DNA of 64,000 nt from Ignavibacteria bacterium. GTDB taxonomy: Bacteria > Bacteroidota > Ignavibacteria > Kapaibacteriales > UBA2268. This document shows, piece by piece, positions 7,269-15,944 of this stretch. A program made the position numbers and the translations under genes. The stretch spans positions 1 through 64,000 of the forward strand of contig JAOADV010000002.1 of the NCBI GenBank assembly GCA_026417135.1, read 5' to 3'. A model generated the notes under the pieces. That model had not been told where the DNA came from. It made no database searches and saw only the letters and a program-made list of their open reading frames with translations. Within the stretch, counting starts at the first letter, position 1. Every line of letters begins with the position of its first letter.

Positions 7269-9464
7269 ATGTATAAAGTAAAATTTTATTTAACAGTTTT
7301 TTTCATTTTTTTCTACTTCTTTTCAGCCTTTGCGTTCGATAAACTTGACGCTTTTAGTATTTACAAGCTTAATTATTTTAAATCTTTAAAGGATATAAAA
7401 GACAAGGAGTTAGTATTTAAGTCCTTAAATTATCCATATCTTGCTAAACAAGATAAAATATATCTCGCTGCTTTACTACAGATAAGTGGTCCGTCCAAGT
7501 TTCTCGAAAATTATGGTTGTGAAATATTGGTCGAAGTTGGTGATATCGTTGCTGTGAATATTCCCATTGACCGTTTGGAAGATTTAATCGATGACCCAAA
7601 AGTTTTACGCTTGTCTGCTTCGAAAATGTATAAGCCTAATTTAGATTCTGTAAGAAAAAAAGTTAACATCGAAAAAGTTCATTTAGGGGAGAATTTACCA
7701 AAGAAATATCTTGGCGAGAATGTAATTATCGGAATATTTGATACTGGTATCGACCTATACCATCCCGATTTCAGTGATGAAAATGGAACTCGTGTCTTGT
7801 ATTTGTGGGATATGTCCGACGATTTTTCTGGTGGCAGTCCACCACGAGGTTATACTTGGGGAAGAGAATATACAAAGGCTCAAATCGATAGTAATATTTC
7901 TTCTGTTGTGCAGAAAGACTTTTTTGGGCACGGGACGAGTGTTGCGTCTGTCGCCAGCGGAAATGGAAGAGGAAAGATTAATTATTTGGGCATAGCTCCA
8001 AAAGCTAGCTTGATAATTGTCAAGGGGACAACAGAACCACACGAATTGGATTTTACTGACCAAAATCTTATTGCTGGTTGTAAATACATTTTCGAGAAAG
8101 CAAAGGAACTTGGCAAACCTTGTGTTATCAACCTAAGTTTAGGTTTCGTATTAGGTTCACACGATGGAGAAGACCTTGTATCGAAGGCTATAGATAATTT
8201 GATTTCTGAAGAAAAGGGACGAGCAGTTGTTGCTTCTGCTGGTAACTTGGGTGATTTTAACATACATAGTGGTGGCATTCTCAAAATTGGCCAAAGGAAA
8301 GAATTACTATTTGTGCCTGTTAATCTTTGCGACATTTTACCTTGGCTTTGCCCAGATATCCCTAACTATTTTCTTATTGGTGCAGAAGTCTGGACAGAAA
8401 CTGGAGTAGTAGATTCTGTTTATGTTGGTATTTATCGAGACAACCGATTTATTGCCGAAAAAGCCTTTGCTTTTAGCGACCTTGCAACTAATGTCCAACT
8501 TTTTGATGATAAAGACTCGGTTGCTGGGTTGATTTCTTTTGCAGCTACTCAAAATTACAATGGAGATAACATTACAGTATTCATTAACAATGGTGGTTTC
8601 GAAGAGATTGACCTTACAAAATATTACTGGTCAATTGTATTTGTTCCTAAAAAGAGTGGGCGTCTCGATTCTTGGTGTGCTTTTCCAATTGGCGAACAGC
8701 ATCCTTTTAAGACTCGTTTTTCTCGTTTCGTTAGCGATAGTCTTATGACAATTGCTGCGCCAGCGACTGCGAAACTGGTTGTAAGTGTTGGAGCATTTGT
8801 ATCGAAAAATCGATTTATCGATATTTGGGGAAATATTAATGACCAATCAGATAATCTTCCAATGAACTCTTTGGCTGGATATAGTAGTCTTGGCCCTTCA
8901 CGCGATGGTCGTGTCCTTCCAACAATTGTTGCACCCGGCTCAATTGTATTTTCGGCTTTAGCTAGTTCGGTAGAAGAATTTATTGATTCAACAAGTCTCG
9001 ACCCAAGTGGCATATATTTTGGAGTTGAAGGAACAAGTTTCGCTGCGCCTGTTGTTTCTGGTGCAATTGCTTTGCTTTTGGAGCAAAGACCCAATATATC
9101 AGTAAGTGAAATTATTGAGCTTGTAAAGCGTGCTGGTCGTTCGGATATTCATACCGGACCTACTCCAAACTATAAAGCTGGATGGGGAAAATTAGATGTT
9201 TACCAATTACTCGGCTTTATAAACTCTGTTAATGAGCTTACGGAGCACAAAAAGGTCGCAGTTTTCCCAAATCCTACGAGTGATTATGCAACAATTTTCT
9301 CCGATGAAGAACTTGTTGAGTTTGTAGTGTTAAATTCACTTGGTCAAAAGATTTGCTCTGGTTATAATCATAAAATAGATTTGGCTATTTATCCTTCTGG
9401 TGTGTATTTTGTTCAGGTTCAAACTAAAAATGGTTCATATCTAACTACATTAATTAAACTTTAA
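7269..9464 (+). CDS. Subtilisin-like (S8) serine protease with T9SS type-A sorting domain
   Basis: 731 aa. An N-terminal signal peptide (FFIFFYFFSAFA) is followed by a propeptide-like segment (~30-115). The catalytic triad is complete: Asp158 in IFDTGIDLYHPD, His221 in FGHGTSVASVASG and Ser590 in EGTSFAAPVVSG. The oxyanion Asn lies in AVVASAGNLGD. A large insert between His and Ser is beta-rich, as in Bacteroidetes secreted subtilases. The last ~75 residues are a T9SS type-A sorting domain (VFPNPTSDYATI...YPSGVYFVQV...TTLIKL), so the enzyme is likely exported to the cell surface or medium. Eighteen bases after the propeptide-like lipoprotein gene. Confidence 0.93.
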   Translation: MYKVKFYLTVFFIFFYFFSAFAFDKLDAFSIYKLNYFKSLKDIKDKELVFKSLNYPYLAKQDKIYLAALLQISGPSKFLENYGCEILVEVGDIVAVNIPIDRLEDLIDDPKVLRLSASKMYKPNLDSVRKKVNIEKVHLGENLPKKYLGENVIIGIFDTGIDLYHPDFSDENGTRVLYLWDMSDDFSGGSPPRGYTWGREYTKAQIDSNISSVVQKDFFGHGTSVASVASGNGRGKINYLGIAPKASLIIVKGTTEPHELDFTDQNLIAGCKYIFEKAKELGKPCVINLSLGFVLGSHDGEDLVSKAIDNLISEEKGRAVVASAGNLGDFNIHSGGILKIGQRKELLFVPVNLCDILPWLCPDIPNYFLIGAEVWTETGVVDSVYVGIYRDNRFIAEKAFAFSDLATNVQLFDDKDSVAGLISFAATQNYNGDNITVFINNGGFEEIDLTKYYWSIVFVPKKSGRLDSWCAFPIGEQHPFKTRFSRFVSDSLMTIAAPATAKLVVSVGAFVSKNRFIDIWGNINDQSDNLPMNSLAGYSSLGPSRDGRVLPTIVAPGSIVFSALASSVEEFIDSTSLDPSGIYFGVEGTSFAAPVVSGAIALLLEQRPNISVSEIIELVKRAGRSDIHTGPTPNYKAGWGKLDVYQLLGFINSVNELTEHKKVAVFPNPTSDYATIFSDEELVEFVVLNSLGQKICSGYNHKIDLAIYPSGVYFVQVQTKNGSYLTTLIKL

Positions 9465-9543
9465 ATAAAGTGAAGCCGTATTATACTAATTAAGTTAGTT
9501 TAAGTTAATTCTTAATAAACCAGTAAATTAAATTTTCGGTAAA

Positions 9544-9604
9544 AAGGTTTAGTTAGAATTTGAATTTGCAATTGAAATTCTTGTGTAAAATTAAGGTTTA
9601 GTTA
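9544..9604 (+). repeat. Pair of 12-bp direct repeats upstream of queF
   Basis: AAGGTTTAGTTA occurs at 9544-9555 and again at 9593-9604, 49 bases apart start to start. The second copy ends just before the GTG start of queF and includes the only Shine-Dalgarno-like AAGG. The pair could be an operator or simply AT-rich drift. The rest of the gap from 9465 is AT-rich with no recognised preQ1 riboswitch. Confidence 0.4.
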
Positions 9605-9607
9605 AAA

Positions 9608-9964
9608 GTGGAAATAGAAACTTTTTTAAATCCGAATCCAGAAAGGGAGTATGTAATAATACATCGTAACCCAGAGTTTACATCAGTTTGCCCAAAAACT
9701 GGGTTGCCCGATTTTGGAACAGTAACCATAAAATATATTCCAGATAAAGTTTGCTTAGAATTAAAATCTTTAAAGATGTACTTTCTTCAATATAGAAATA
9801 TGGGTATTTTTTACGAAGCTGTAACAAACAAGATTCTTGATGACCTTGTATCTGCTTGTAATCCACTCGAAATGGAAGTTAAAACTGATTGGTCCACTCG
9901 TGGTGGTATGAATTCGACTGTAGTTGCAAAATATGTTAGGGAAGGTAGAGAAAGCAAATTATGA
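9608..9964 (+). CDS. queF: NADPH-dependent 7-cyano-7-deazaguanine (preQ0) reductase QueF
   Basis: Reduces the nitrile of preQ0 to preQ1 in queuosine biosynthesis. This is the short unimodular form (118 aa). It has the nucleophilic cysteine in [14 protein letters not shown], the QueF signature around [15 protein letters not shown] and the C-terminal WSTRGGMNS. The start is GTG at 9608. It overlaps queD by four bases (ATGA), so the two are translationally coupled. Confidence 0.95.
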   Translation: MEIETFLNPNPEREYVIIHRNPEFTSVCPKTGLPDFGTVTIKYIPDKVCLELKSLKMYFLQYRNMGIFYEAVTNKILDDLVSACNPLEMEVKTDWSTRGGMNSTVVAKYVREGRESKL

Positions 9965-10401
9965 AACTAAGAATTGCGAAAGAATTTACTTGGCAAATGA
10001 GTCATCGACTTCCTTTTCATAAAGGTTTATGTAGTAATATTCACGGTCACACATACCGAATTAGAGTTTCTTTGGTTGGTGTTCCAGATGATTTTGGAAT
10101 GCTTATTGATTTTTATGAGTTGGAAAGAATCGTTAAACCATTGATTGAACAACTGGAACATTCTTTTGTTGTTGACAAGAATGATGAAGTAATGATTGAT
10201 TTTTTGAAAAAAAATAATTTCCGTTTTGTTATTGTTCCAGAAACTACAACCTCCGAAAATCTTGCAATTTGGATTTCCAACCAGATAGCCGAAAAGCTTA
10301 AGGAATATAAAAATATTGAGCTTTTAAGTGTTCGCTTTTACGAAACCCCAGATTCATTTGCAGAATATGAATTAGCCTTACGCAAGAATGAAGTCAAATA
10401 G
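9961..10401 (+). CDS. queD: 6-carboxy-5,6,7,8-tetrahydropterin synthase QueD
   Basis: T-fold enzyme of the PTPS family. The zinc-binding histidines are visible in MSHRL and IHGHTY; the [10 protein letters not shown] and LEHSFVVD segments carry the catalytic region and [12 protein letters not shown] the substrate-anchoring glutamate. It makes 6-carboxytetrahydropterin, an early precursor of preQ0, and so belongs with queF to queuosine synthesis. queC and queE are not in the window. The motif variant SNIHGH has Cys in GLCSNIHGH at the position expected for QueD rather than eukaryotic-type PTPS. Confidence 0.93.
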   Translation: MKLRIAKEFTWQMSHRLPFHKGLCSNIHGHTYRIRVSLVGVPDDFGMLIDFYELERIVKPLIEQLEHSFVVDKNDEVMIDFLKKNNFRFVIVPETTTSENLAIWISNQIAEKLKEYKNIELLSVRFYETPDSFAEYELALRKNEVK

Positions 10402-12250
10402 GCTTGTATTTTATTCATTGCTAACTTTATCATTCCTTTTCCCTTTTTTAATTTATTTTCTGACAACTAATCGGTCGCTTGATTTTACCGACAATGGCGA
10501 ATTAATGGCAGTTTGCTGTACCCTTGGAATACCACACCCAACTGGTTACCCCTTGTTTACTATACTTGGTTACCTTTGGTCCTTGCTACCTATTTTCCAT
10601 TCCAAAATTTTTCAGATGAATCTTTTATCCGCTTTTTGGACTGCTTCGGCATCCCTTGTTTTTTTCTTAGCGGTAGTCTCTTTTTTACAAATTCTTGGAA
10701 CTCATAATTCTAGTAAAAAAGTCAGTAAAAATATCGGAATTGTACCCTCAGCCAAAGAGATACAGATTTATCTGCTTTCTTTCTTATCGACTTTATCGTT
10801 TGCTTTTGCTCGAACAATTTGGGGCGAAGCAACCTCGCTTGAAGTTTACTCCTTGCAGATACTTTTGTTCAACTTAATTTTTTTAACCTCGTTCAAAGCT
10901 ATTCAAAATCAATTTCAAGCTAAGTGGGTTTTCTTGCTTGCTTTCCTATTGGGATTAGGATTTTCAAATCATTTAACTACTGTTTTGATTCTTCCAAGCC
11001 TTTTGTTTTTAGTATTCTTTCGCAAAGATGATAATAAAATTTATTTTAATATACCAAAGATAAAATCTTTGTTACTTCTTTTAATCCCTTTTGTCGTTGG
11101 ATTAAGTTTTTATCTGTACTTACCGATTAGAAGTAGCGCATTTCCTCTTTTCAATTGGGGTTGGGTTTCGAGGTCTTTCGAAAAGTTTTTATATCACGTT
11201 TCTGGGAAGCAATATAGGGTCTGGATGTTCAGCTCCGCCGAGACAATAGGTGAAAATTTTCAGAAATTCTTATCGAGCTTGCCTTATGAATTTGCTTACG
11301 TTGGGTTAATTGTTGTGTTTATTGGCTTTGTGTTTTTGACTATTCGTAACAGATATTTGCTCTATTTATTTCTATTGGCCTTGTTGTTTTGTTTAGTTTA
11401 CTCCCTCAATTATCAAATTCACGATATACAAACTTATTTTTCCCTTGCTTTTATTTCGCTGTTTTTTGTCTTTTCTGCCGGACTATTTTTTATCTGGGAA
11501 CGATTTAAAAAATATGCTTTTACGGGATTTATCGTACCAATTTTACTTCTCATAATGAATTTTAACGAGAATGATGAATCCAAAAACAATCTTGTTGTTA
11601 CATATACCAAAAATATTGTAGATAATCTTGAACCAAAAGCGATAATTATTTCTGCTCAATGGGATTACTTTTGTTCAGCTTTTTGGTACTTACAGCAAGT
11701 CGAAGCATATAGAAAAGATATTGTACTTATTGAAAAAGAATTGTTGCGTCGAACTTGGTATCTTGAACAATTAAAAAGATGGTATCCCGATGTTGTTAAA
11801 AAATCAGAAAAAGAAATGGAACTGTTTTTGGAGCAGTTGGAGCTTTTTGAATCAGAAAAACCATACAATGTCCAACTTATTCAGTCGAGATTTGAAGACT
11901 TACTAAGTAGTTTCGTCGAAAAAAACATCGACGAAAGGCCAGTATATATAACTTTCGATATCCTACAGAATGAATACGACAGAAGACCATTTTTAAAATA
12001 CGAACAAATTCCACAAGGCTTTGCATTAAGGCTCTTGGGGGAATACAAGGAGATTCCCTCGGAGATAAAAGGAATTGAAATTGAGGCTTTCGAAAAGCAC
12101 TTATTGAATGATAATTATTTAATAAAAGGTATTATCCAATCTGCATTAAACAATTTAGTTTACCTTGAAAGCTATTACAGAACAAGAAACCTCGTTGAAA
12201 AAAGTGAGAGAATAAGAAAATATATTGAGAAACTGAGCAAGGTTAGGTGA
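10388..12250 (+). CDS. DUF2723 family multi-pass membrane protein (GT117-like)
   Basis: 620 aa with many hydrophobic helices in the first ~400 residues and a soluble C-terminal part. The N-terminal region carries the DUF2723 hallmark TDNGELMAVCCTLGIPHPTGYPLF and, later, a WGEATSLEVYSLQ segment. DUF2723 proteins are related to GT-C protein O-mannosyltransferases and to TMEM260, so a lipid-linked sugar transferase role in the inner membrane is likely but unproven here. It overlaps the end of queD by 14 bases; the link to queuosine is probably just gene packing. It converges on the glycosyltransferase at 12258 with only seven bases between stops. Confidence 0.8.
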   Translation: MKSNRLVFYSLLTLSFLFPFLIYFLTTNRSLDFTDNGELMAVCCTLGIPHPTGYPLFTILGYLWSLLPIFHSKIFQMNLLSAFWTASASLVFFLAVVSFLQILGTHNSSKKVSKNIGIVPSAKEIQIYLLSFLSTLSFAFARTIWGEATSLEVYSLQILLFNLIFLTSFKAIQNQFQAKWVFLLAFLLGLGFSNHLTTVLILPSLLFLVFFRKDDNKIYFNIPKIKSLLLLLIPFVVGLSFYLYLPIRSSAFPLFNWGWVSRSFEKFLYHVSGKQYRVWMFSSAETIGENFQKFLSSLPYEFAYVGLIVVFIGFVFLTIRNRYLLYLFLLALLFCLVYSLNYQIHDIQTYFSLAFISLFFVFSAGLFFIWERFKKYAFTGFIVPILLLIMNFNENDESKNNLVVTYTKNIVDNLEPKAIIISAQWDYFCSAFWYLQQVEAYRKDIVLIEKELLRRTWYLEQLKRWYPDVVKKSEKEMELFLEQLELFESEKPYNVQLIQSRFEDLLSSFVEKNIDERPVYITFDILQNEYDRRPFLKYEQIPQGFALRLLGEYKEIPSEIKGIEIEAFEKHLLNDNYLIKGIIQSALNNLVYLESYYRTRNLVEKSERIRKYIEKLSKVR

Positions 12251-12257
12251 AATAGAA

Positions 12258-15200
12258 TTATTTCAAGTTCCCACTTAGAGTTGCCAAATTTTCTTTTGCA
12301 ATCTGATTTTCTGGGTCAATTGAAAGAATTTTGTTGAATAGTTGAATTGCTTCATCTGTTTCTCCACCTAAGGATTTTATGATGGCAAGATCATTTAGTG
12401 CATCGATATTATTTTCATCGATTACTAAATAATTTTCGATAATGTTTTTAGCTTCTTCGATTCTGTTGTTTTCAAATAAGTCTTGAATTTTTAATTTTGG
12501 GTATTCACAAAATGAATCGGCTTCGAGACTTATATTGGACTTTGTTTTATTGTCCGAAAGAATTTTTTTACTATGTAAATTTTCAGGATAACCAATAAAA
12601 TTTATGAATGGGGATTTAAGAACTACTTTATTTTGTAAAAGTAAAACAAGTTCTTTGATTTTTCTTGCTTGAGAAATTTTTCCTATAGTTAGAAAATGAC
12701 AATATTTTAGGCTCAAATATTCTTGGATAATTTGTAAGGTTTCGTAAGGAACTTTCAAGATTAATTGCCACGCAATTGCTTCAAGGTTTGATTTTAAAAA
12801 TGTATCAAGATTGCTTTCAACTGCTATGCATATTTCGTTGATAACTTTTTCGTTCTGGTTGTGAAATTTTGCTATGAATTTTGTAAAGTTTTCAAGGTTG
12901 ATTGTATTTATATTAAAGTTAGATATAAGATTAGTCAACAAAATTGCAAGCGAGAACTCTGATATTGTTTTGTTTTGAAATTTTAATAAATTCTCGACAT
13001 AAGCCGGCTCAAGATTTATCAGCGTAATTGGTTTTTCGGATGTCCTACTTTCTCGAATTTGGGGATTATTAGATTCACAATTAAAATTAAAATTTTCAAT
13101 CGAATCATATTGTAAAGGGAAATGGTATAAAACAAATGGGATAGGGAAAAGTCTTTGGTCGGGAAAACCAGCTTGGGGGTTGGTTGAATAATTAAAATCA
13201 AAATTTAATGATTTTTTCCATCCTTTTAATAATAAAAAATTAAATATTTGGTTACTATCGGTTTTATTATCCAAGTAGTAAGCATATTCTTTGCTTAAGT
13301 CATAGTCGGGCAATTCTGAGAATATTGTATTGTATCCTAAAGAGTCGACTAAGAAAATGGATTCTTTCAAAGAGACCCATGAAAATGGAGATTCTAAAAA
13401 TTCATTTAGGTCGAGACTAATAAACCAATCATAATCAAGTTCACGAGCCAAATCTATTTTTTTCTTCAAAATCAGCTCTAGTTGATTTTTTGTTGTTGTA
13501 GAATTTTTAATTTGTTCGTCGAATTGTTCAATTTGAACTAATCCTTTGTTCAAGAATTTCGATATATTTTGAATTTTTACTTCATCGTATTTGCTATAAA
13601 GTAAATAAGTATCAATACCTTGTTCAATTAAATTTGTTATCGAGTACTCAGAGAAATTTTCTAAATCTGAGGTAGAAATCAATGCCAAAACTCGGAAGTT
13701 TTTAAGTTCGACTTTTTGGTCTAAATTGACAAATTCGGGTATGTAATTAGTTAAATTTTTGAATGGTGTATTAAAGTTCTTGTTTGAATTTACAGATTTA
13801 GCCCATTCAAATTGCTTCTCGGTAAATAAGAGTGGATGGTATTGAATAATTTGAGATTTATTTATGATATCTTTCTCTAAATCTTCTTGAAACCTGCTTC
13901 CTTTTCTCACTCTGTGAAAAAATAAAGGCTCGGGGATTCTCTTTCCAGTAAAACCTTTTTCTATTGCGGAAATCCAAAATTCCCAGTCTTCGTAACCAAT
14001 GCCTTTTTTATATCCACCAACTGTTTCCCAAACAACTTTTCTATACAAAGTTGAATTTCCAATGTAATTGAATTTAGTTTCTATTAGCGGATCCCAATCT
14101 AAAGATGGGACATACTGCTCAGAAAAACCAAAATGTTTTTGGTCTGTGTAAGCAATGTGAACTTCCAGATTTTTCTCAAGTAGATTGACTGTTTTTTCTA
14201 GAAACTGGGAATGGAGTAAATCGTCGGCGTCGAGAGGTAAAATGTATTCACCAAGAGAATGAGTAATTCCATAGTTTCGAGCAATAGATACTCCTTCGTT
14301 AGTCTTTTCCAAATATTTGATGTTTTTGTTTGAATACTTTTGGATTAAATTAAATGCAACTTCGCGTGTATTGTCAGTGCTTCCGTCATTGACTATTATA
14401 CATTCCCAATTTTGAAAAGTTTGATTAATAATACTTTCAACAGCTTCGGAAAGGTATGGAGCTAAATTATAACAAGGGATAATAATCGAGACCTTGGGTT
14501 TTTCATCTGTAATTTTCTCCTTTGAATATTTTATCTTTTCATAGTTTTCTTTGGTAGAGTAAATTTCTATCAATGGAGTAGAAATTTCAACGCTGTTGAT
14601 TGAGTTTAGAAAAGATAATGGGCTTTCGACTAGAGATTTGATTGTAACTGTGGTTAAAAAAGCTTTCTTTGCGAGCAATGGGAAAAACTCATTTCTTGGG
14701 AATTTAGGTATAATTTGAAGATAATCTTTAAATGAATATTTGTGTCTTTCGAGCTCCCGTTGATTAAGAGTTTCGTCCTCAAATTTGACTTCGTAAAAAT
14801 TGAAAAAAGCTACGACCACATTAGAGTTTTGATTAAAACTATCTATACCATATTGGGTAAAACTAGGAAATAGGCGATTGTGGTCAAATAGTATTGAAAT
14901 AATTTTCCCACTCGATTTTTGCACTCCTAAAGTTATTTTTTCGTGAGTAGTTAACTCTTGGTCTATCTCAATAAATTTTACTCTTTTATCAAATCGAAAG
15001 TAGTCGTTTAAAAACGATAAATCTTTTTTGGGAGTAATAATTAGTATCTCCAAATTCAAAAAAGTTTGGTTCAAAATTGTGTTCGTTGTAAGAATTGTCT
15101 TTTGAGGTGAAGAGTTGTGTATAACAATAAAGGACACATCTGGATTTTTTGGTTCAATCGAGTAGAAATCAAAATGTCGATTTAAATAATAATTTGTTCT

Positions 15201-15944
15201 GTAAAAATTTTCGAGAGCAATTTTGTTAGCTCTAATTTGATAAAATGTTCTAACTTCACTTGTTTCGACTCGGCAAGCTTCTGAATTTTCACGTTCGAGG
15301 CCCATTTGATTATAAAAATATAATCCTAAAAGAAGGGGAATGTGTTTGAAAGTATATTTTTCTGAAATTCGTAGCCACCATTCGTAATCTCCAGCTATTT
15401 TTAAGTCTTGGCGAAAAAATCCAAACTCGTTGTGTAATGTCCTTCGCCACATTGGTTGATGTCCAACGTAAGTAACATAGAGTAAGTGTTGTCGGTCGAA
15501 ATGTGGATAGGAAGTGTATCCGGTTGGAGTGCAATTTTGGAAGGTTTGGTTTTCGATATTTGTAATTATTTGGTTAGGATAAACTAATGCCACATTGGGA
15601 AATTTTTCGAGTTCATCAGAAAGTATTTCTAATGCTTGTGGGTGATGACGGTCGTCTGTATTGGCATTAGTTAAGTATTTCCCCTTGGCTGTTTCGATTC
15701 CTCTATTCCAAGCAGAATAAAGAGGTTCTCGCTTTTCAGTTCGGATATATTTTATGTTGGGGAAATTCTTGATATATGTTCTAACAATTTCTGCTTCGTT
15801 TTGTTGGGATGCAGAATCGATAACTATTATTTCTAACAGATTTTTTTTGTAAAGAGTTTGGCTTATTAAATCATCTAAGCAACCTTTGATGAACTTTTCG
15901 GAATTGTATGTTGAAACCAACGCCGAAACTAAGAAATCATCCAT
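12258..15944 (-). CDS. Very large multi-domain GT2-type glycosyltransferase with C-terminal TPR
   Basis: About 1228 aa from the ATG at 15944, which overlaps the upstream gene by eight bases; a TTG 33 bases further upstream also keeps the frame. Residues ~1-215 are a GT2 domain (VSALVSTYNS, IIVIDSAS, TNANTDDRH). Around ~268 a second GT-A-like segment (VSFIVIHNSSPQ) lacks a clear DxD and looks degenerate. Around ~482-700 is a full GT2 domain (VSIIIPCYNLAPYL, IIVNDGSTDNT, LPLDADDLL, YEDWEFW). Around ~748-870 is another GT-A-like part with SLDLNEFL. The final ~75 residues are TPR repeats (NIDALNDLAIIKSLGGETDE, AIQLFNKILSIDPENQ). It probably adds several sugars in sequence, with TPRs contacting a partner or acceptor protein. 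Confidence 0.8.
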   Translation of the reverse strand: MDDFLVSALVSTYNSEKFIKGCLDDLISQTLYKKNLLEIIVIDSASQQNEAEIVRTYIKNFPNIKYIRTEKREPLYSAWNRGIETAKGKYLTNANTDDRHHPQALEILSDELEKFPNVALVYPNQIITNIENQTFQNCTPTGYTSYPHFDRQHLLYVTYVGHQPMWRRTLHNEFGFFRQDLKIAGDYEWWLRISEKYTFKHIPLLLGLYFYNQMGLERENSEACRVETSEVRTFYQIRANKIALENFYRTNYYLNRHFDFYSIEPKNPDVSFIVIHNSSPQKTILTTNTILNQTFLNLEILIITPKKDLSFLNDYFRFDKRVKFIEIDQELTTHEKITLGVQKSSGKIISILFDHNRLFPSFTQYGIDSFNQNSNVVVAFFNFYEVKFEDETLNQRELERHKYSFKDYLQIIPKFPRNEFFPLLAKKAFLTTVTIKSLVESPLSFLNSINSVEISTPLIEIYSTKENYEKIKYSKEKITDEKPKVSIIIPCYNLAPYLSEAVESIINQTFQNWECIIVNDGSTDNTREVAFNLIQKYSNKNIKYLEKTNEGVSIARNYGITHSLGEYILPLDADDLLHSQFLEKTVNLLEKNLEVHIAYTDQKHFGFSEQYVPSLDWDPLIETKFNYIGNSTLYRKVVWETVGGYKKGIGYEDWEFWISAIEKGFTGKRIPEPLFFHRVRKGSRFQEDLEKDIINKSQIIQYHPLLFTEKQFEWAKSVNSNKNFNTPFKNLTNYIPEFVNLDQKVELKNFRVLALISTSDLENFSEYSITNLIEQGIDTYLLYSKYDEVKIQNISKFLNKGLVQIEQFDEQIKNSTTTKNQLELILKKKIDLARELDYDWFISLDLNEFLESPFSWVSLKESIFLVDSLGYNTIFSELPDYDLSKEYAYYLDNKTDSNQIFNFLLLKGWKKSLNFDFNYSTNPQAGFPDQRLFPIPFVLYHFPLQYDSIENFNFNCESNNPQIRESRTSEKPITLINLEPAYVENLLKFQNKTISEFSLAILLTNLISNFNINTINLENFTKFIAKFHNQNEKVINEICIAVESNLDTFLKSNLEAIAWQLILKVPYETLQIIQEYLSLKYCHFLTIGKISQARKIKELVLLLQNKVVLKSPFINFIGYPENLHSKKILSDNKTKSNISLEADSFCEYPKLKIQDLFENNRIEEAKNIIENYLVIDENNIDALNDLAIIKSLGGETDEAIQLFNKILSIDPENQIAKENLATLSGNLK

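Noticed and set aside
8624-9094. 156-codon frame antisense to the subtilase
   Set aside because: It lies fully inside a gene with complete catalytic motifs on the other strand and has no domain or ribosome site.
9465-9607. preQ1 riboswitch upstream of queF
   Set aside because: I could not find the preQ1-I hairpin with its A-rich tail nor a preQ1-II fold; only direct repeats are visible.
12248-12265. Hairpin TGAAAT/ATTTCA between the two convergent stops as a terminator
   Set aside because: Only six A/T-rich pairs and no T-run in either direction.
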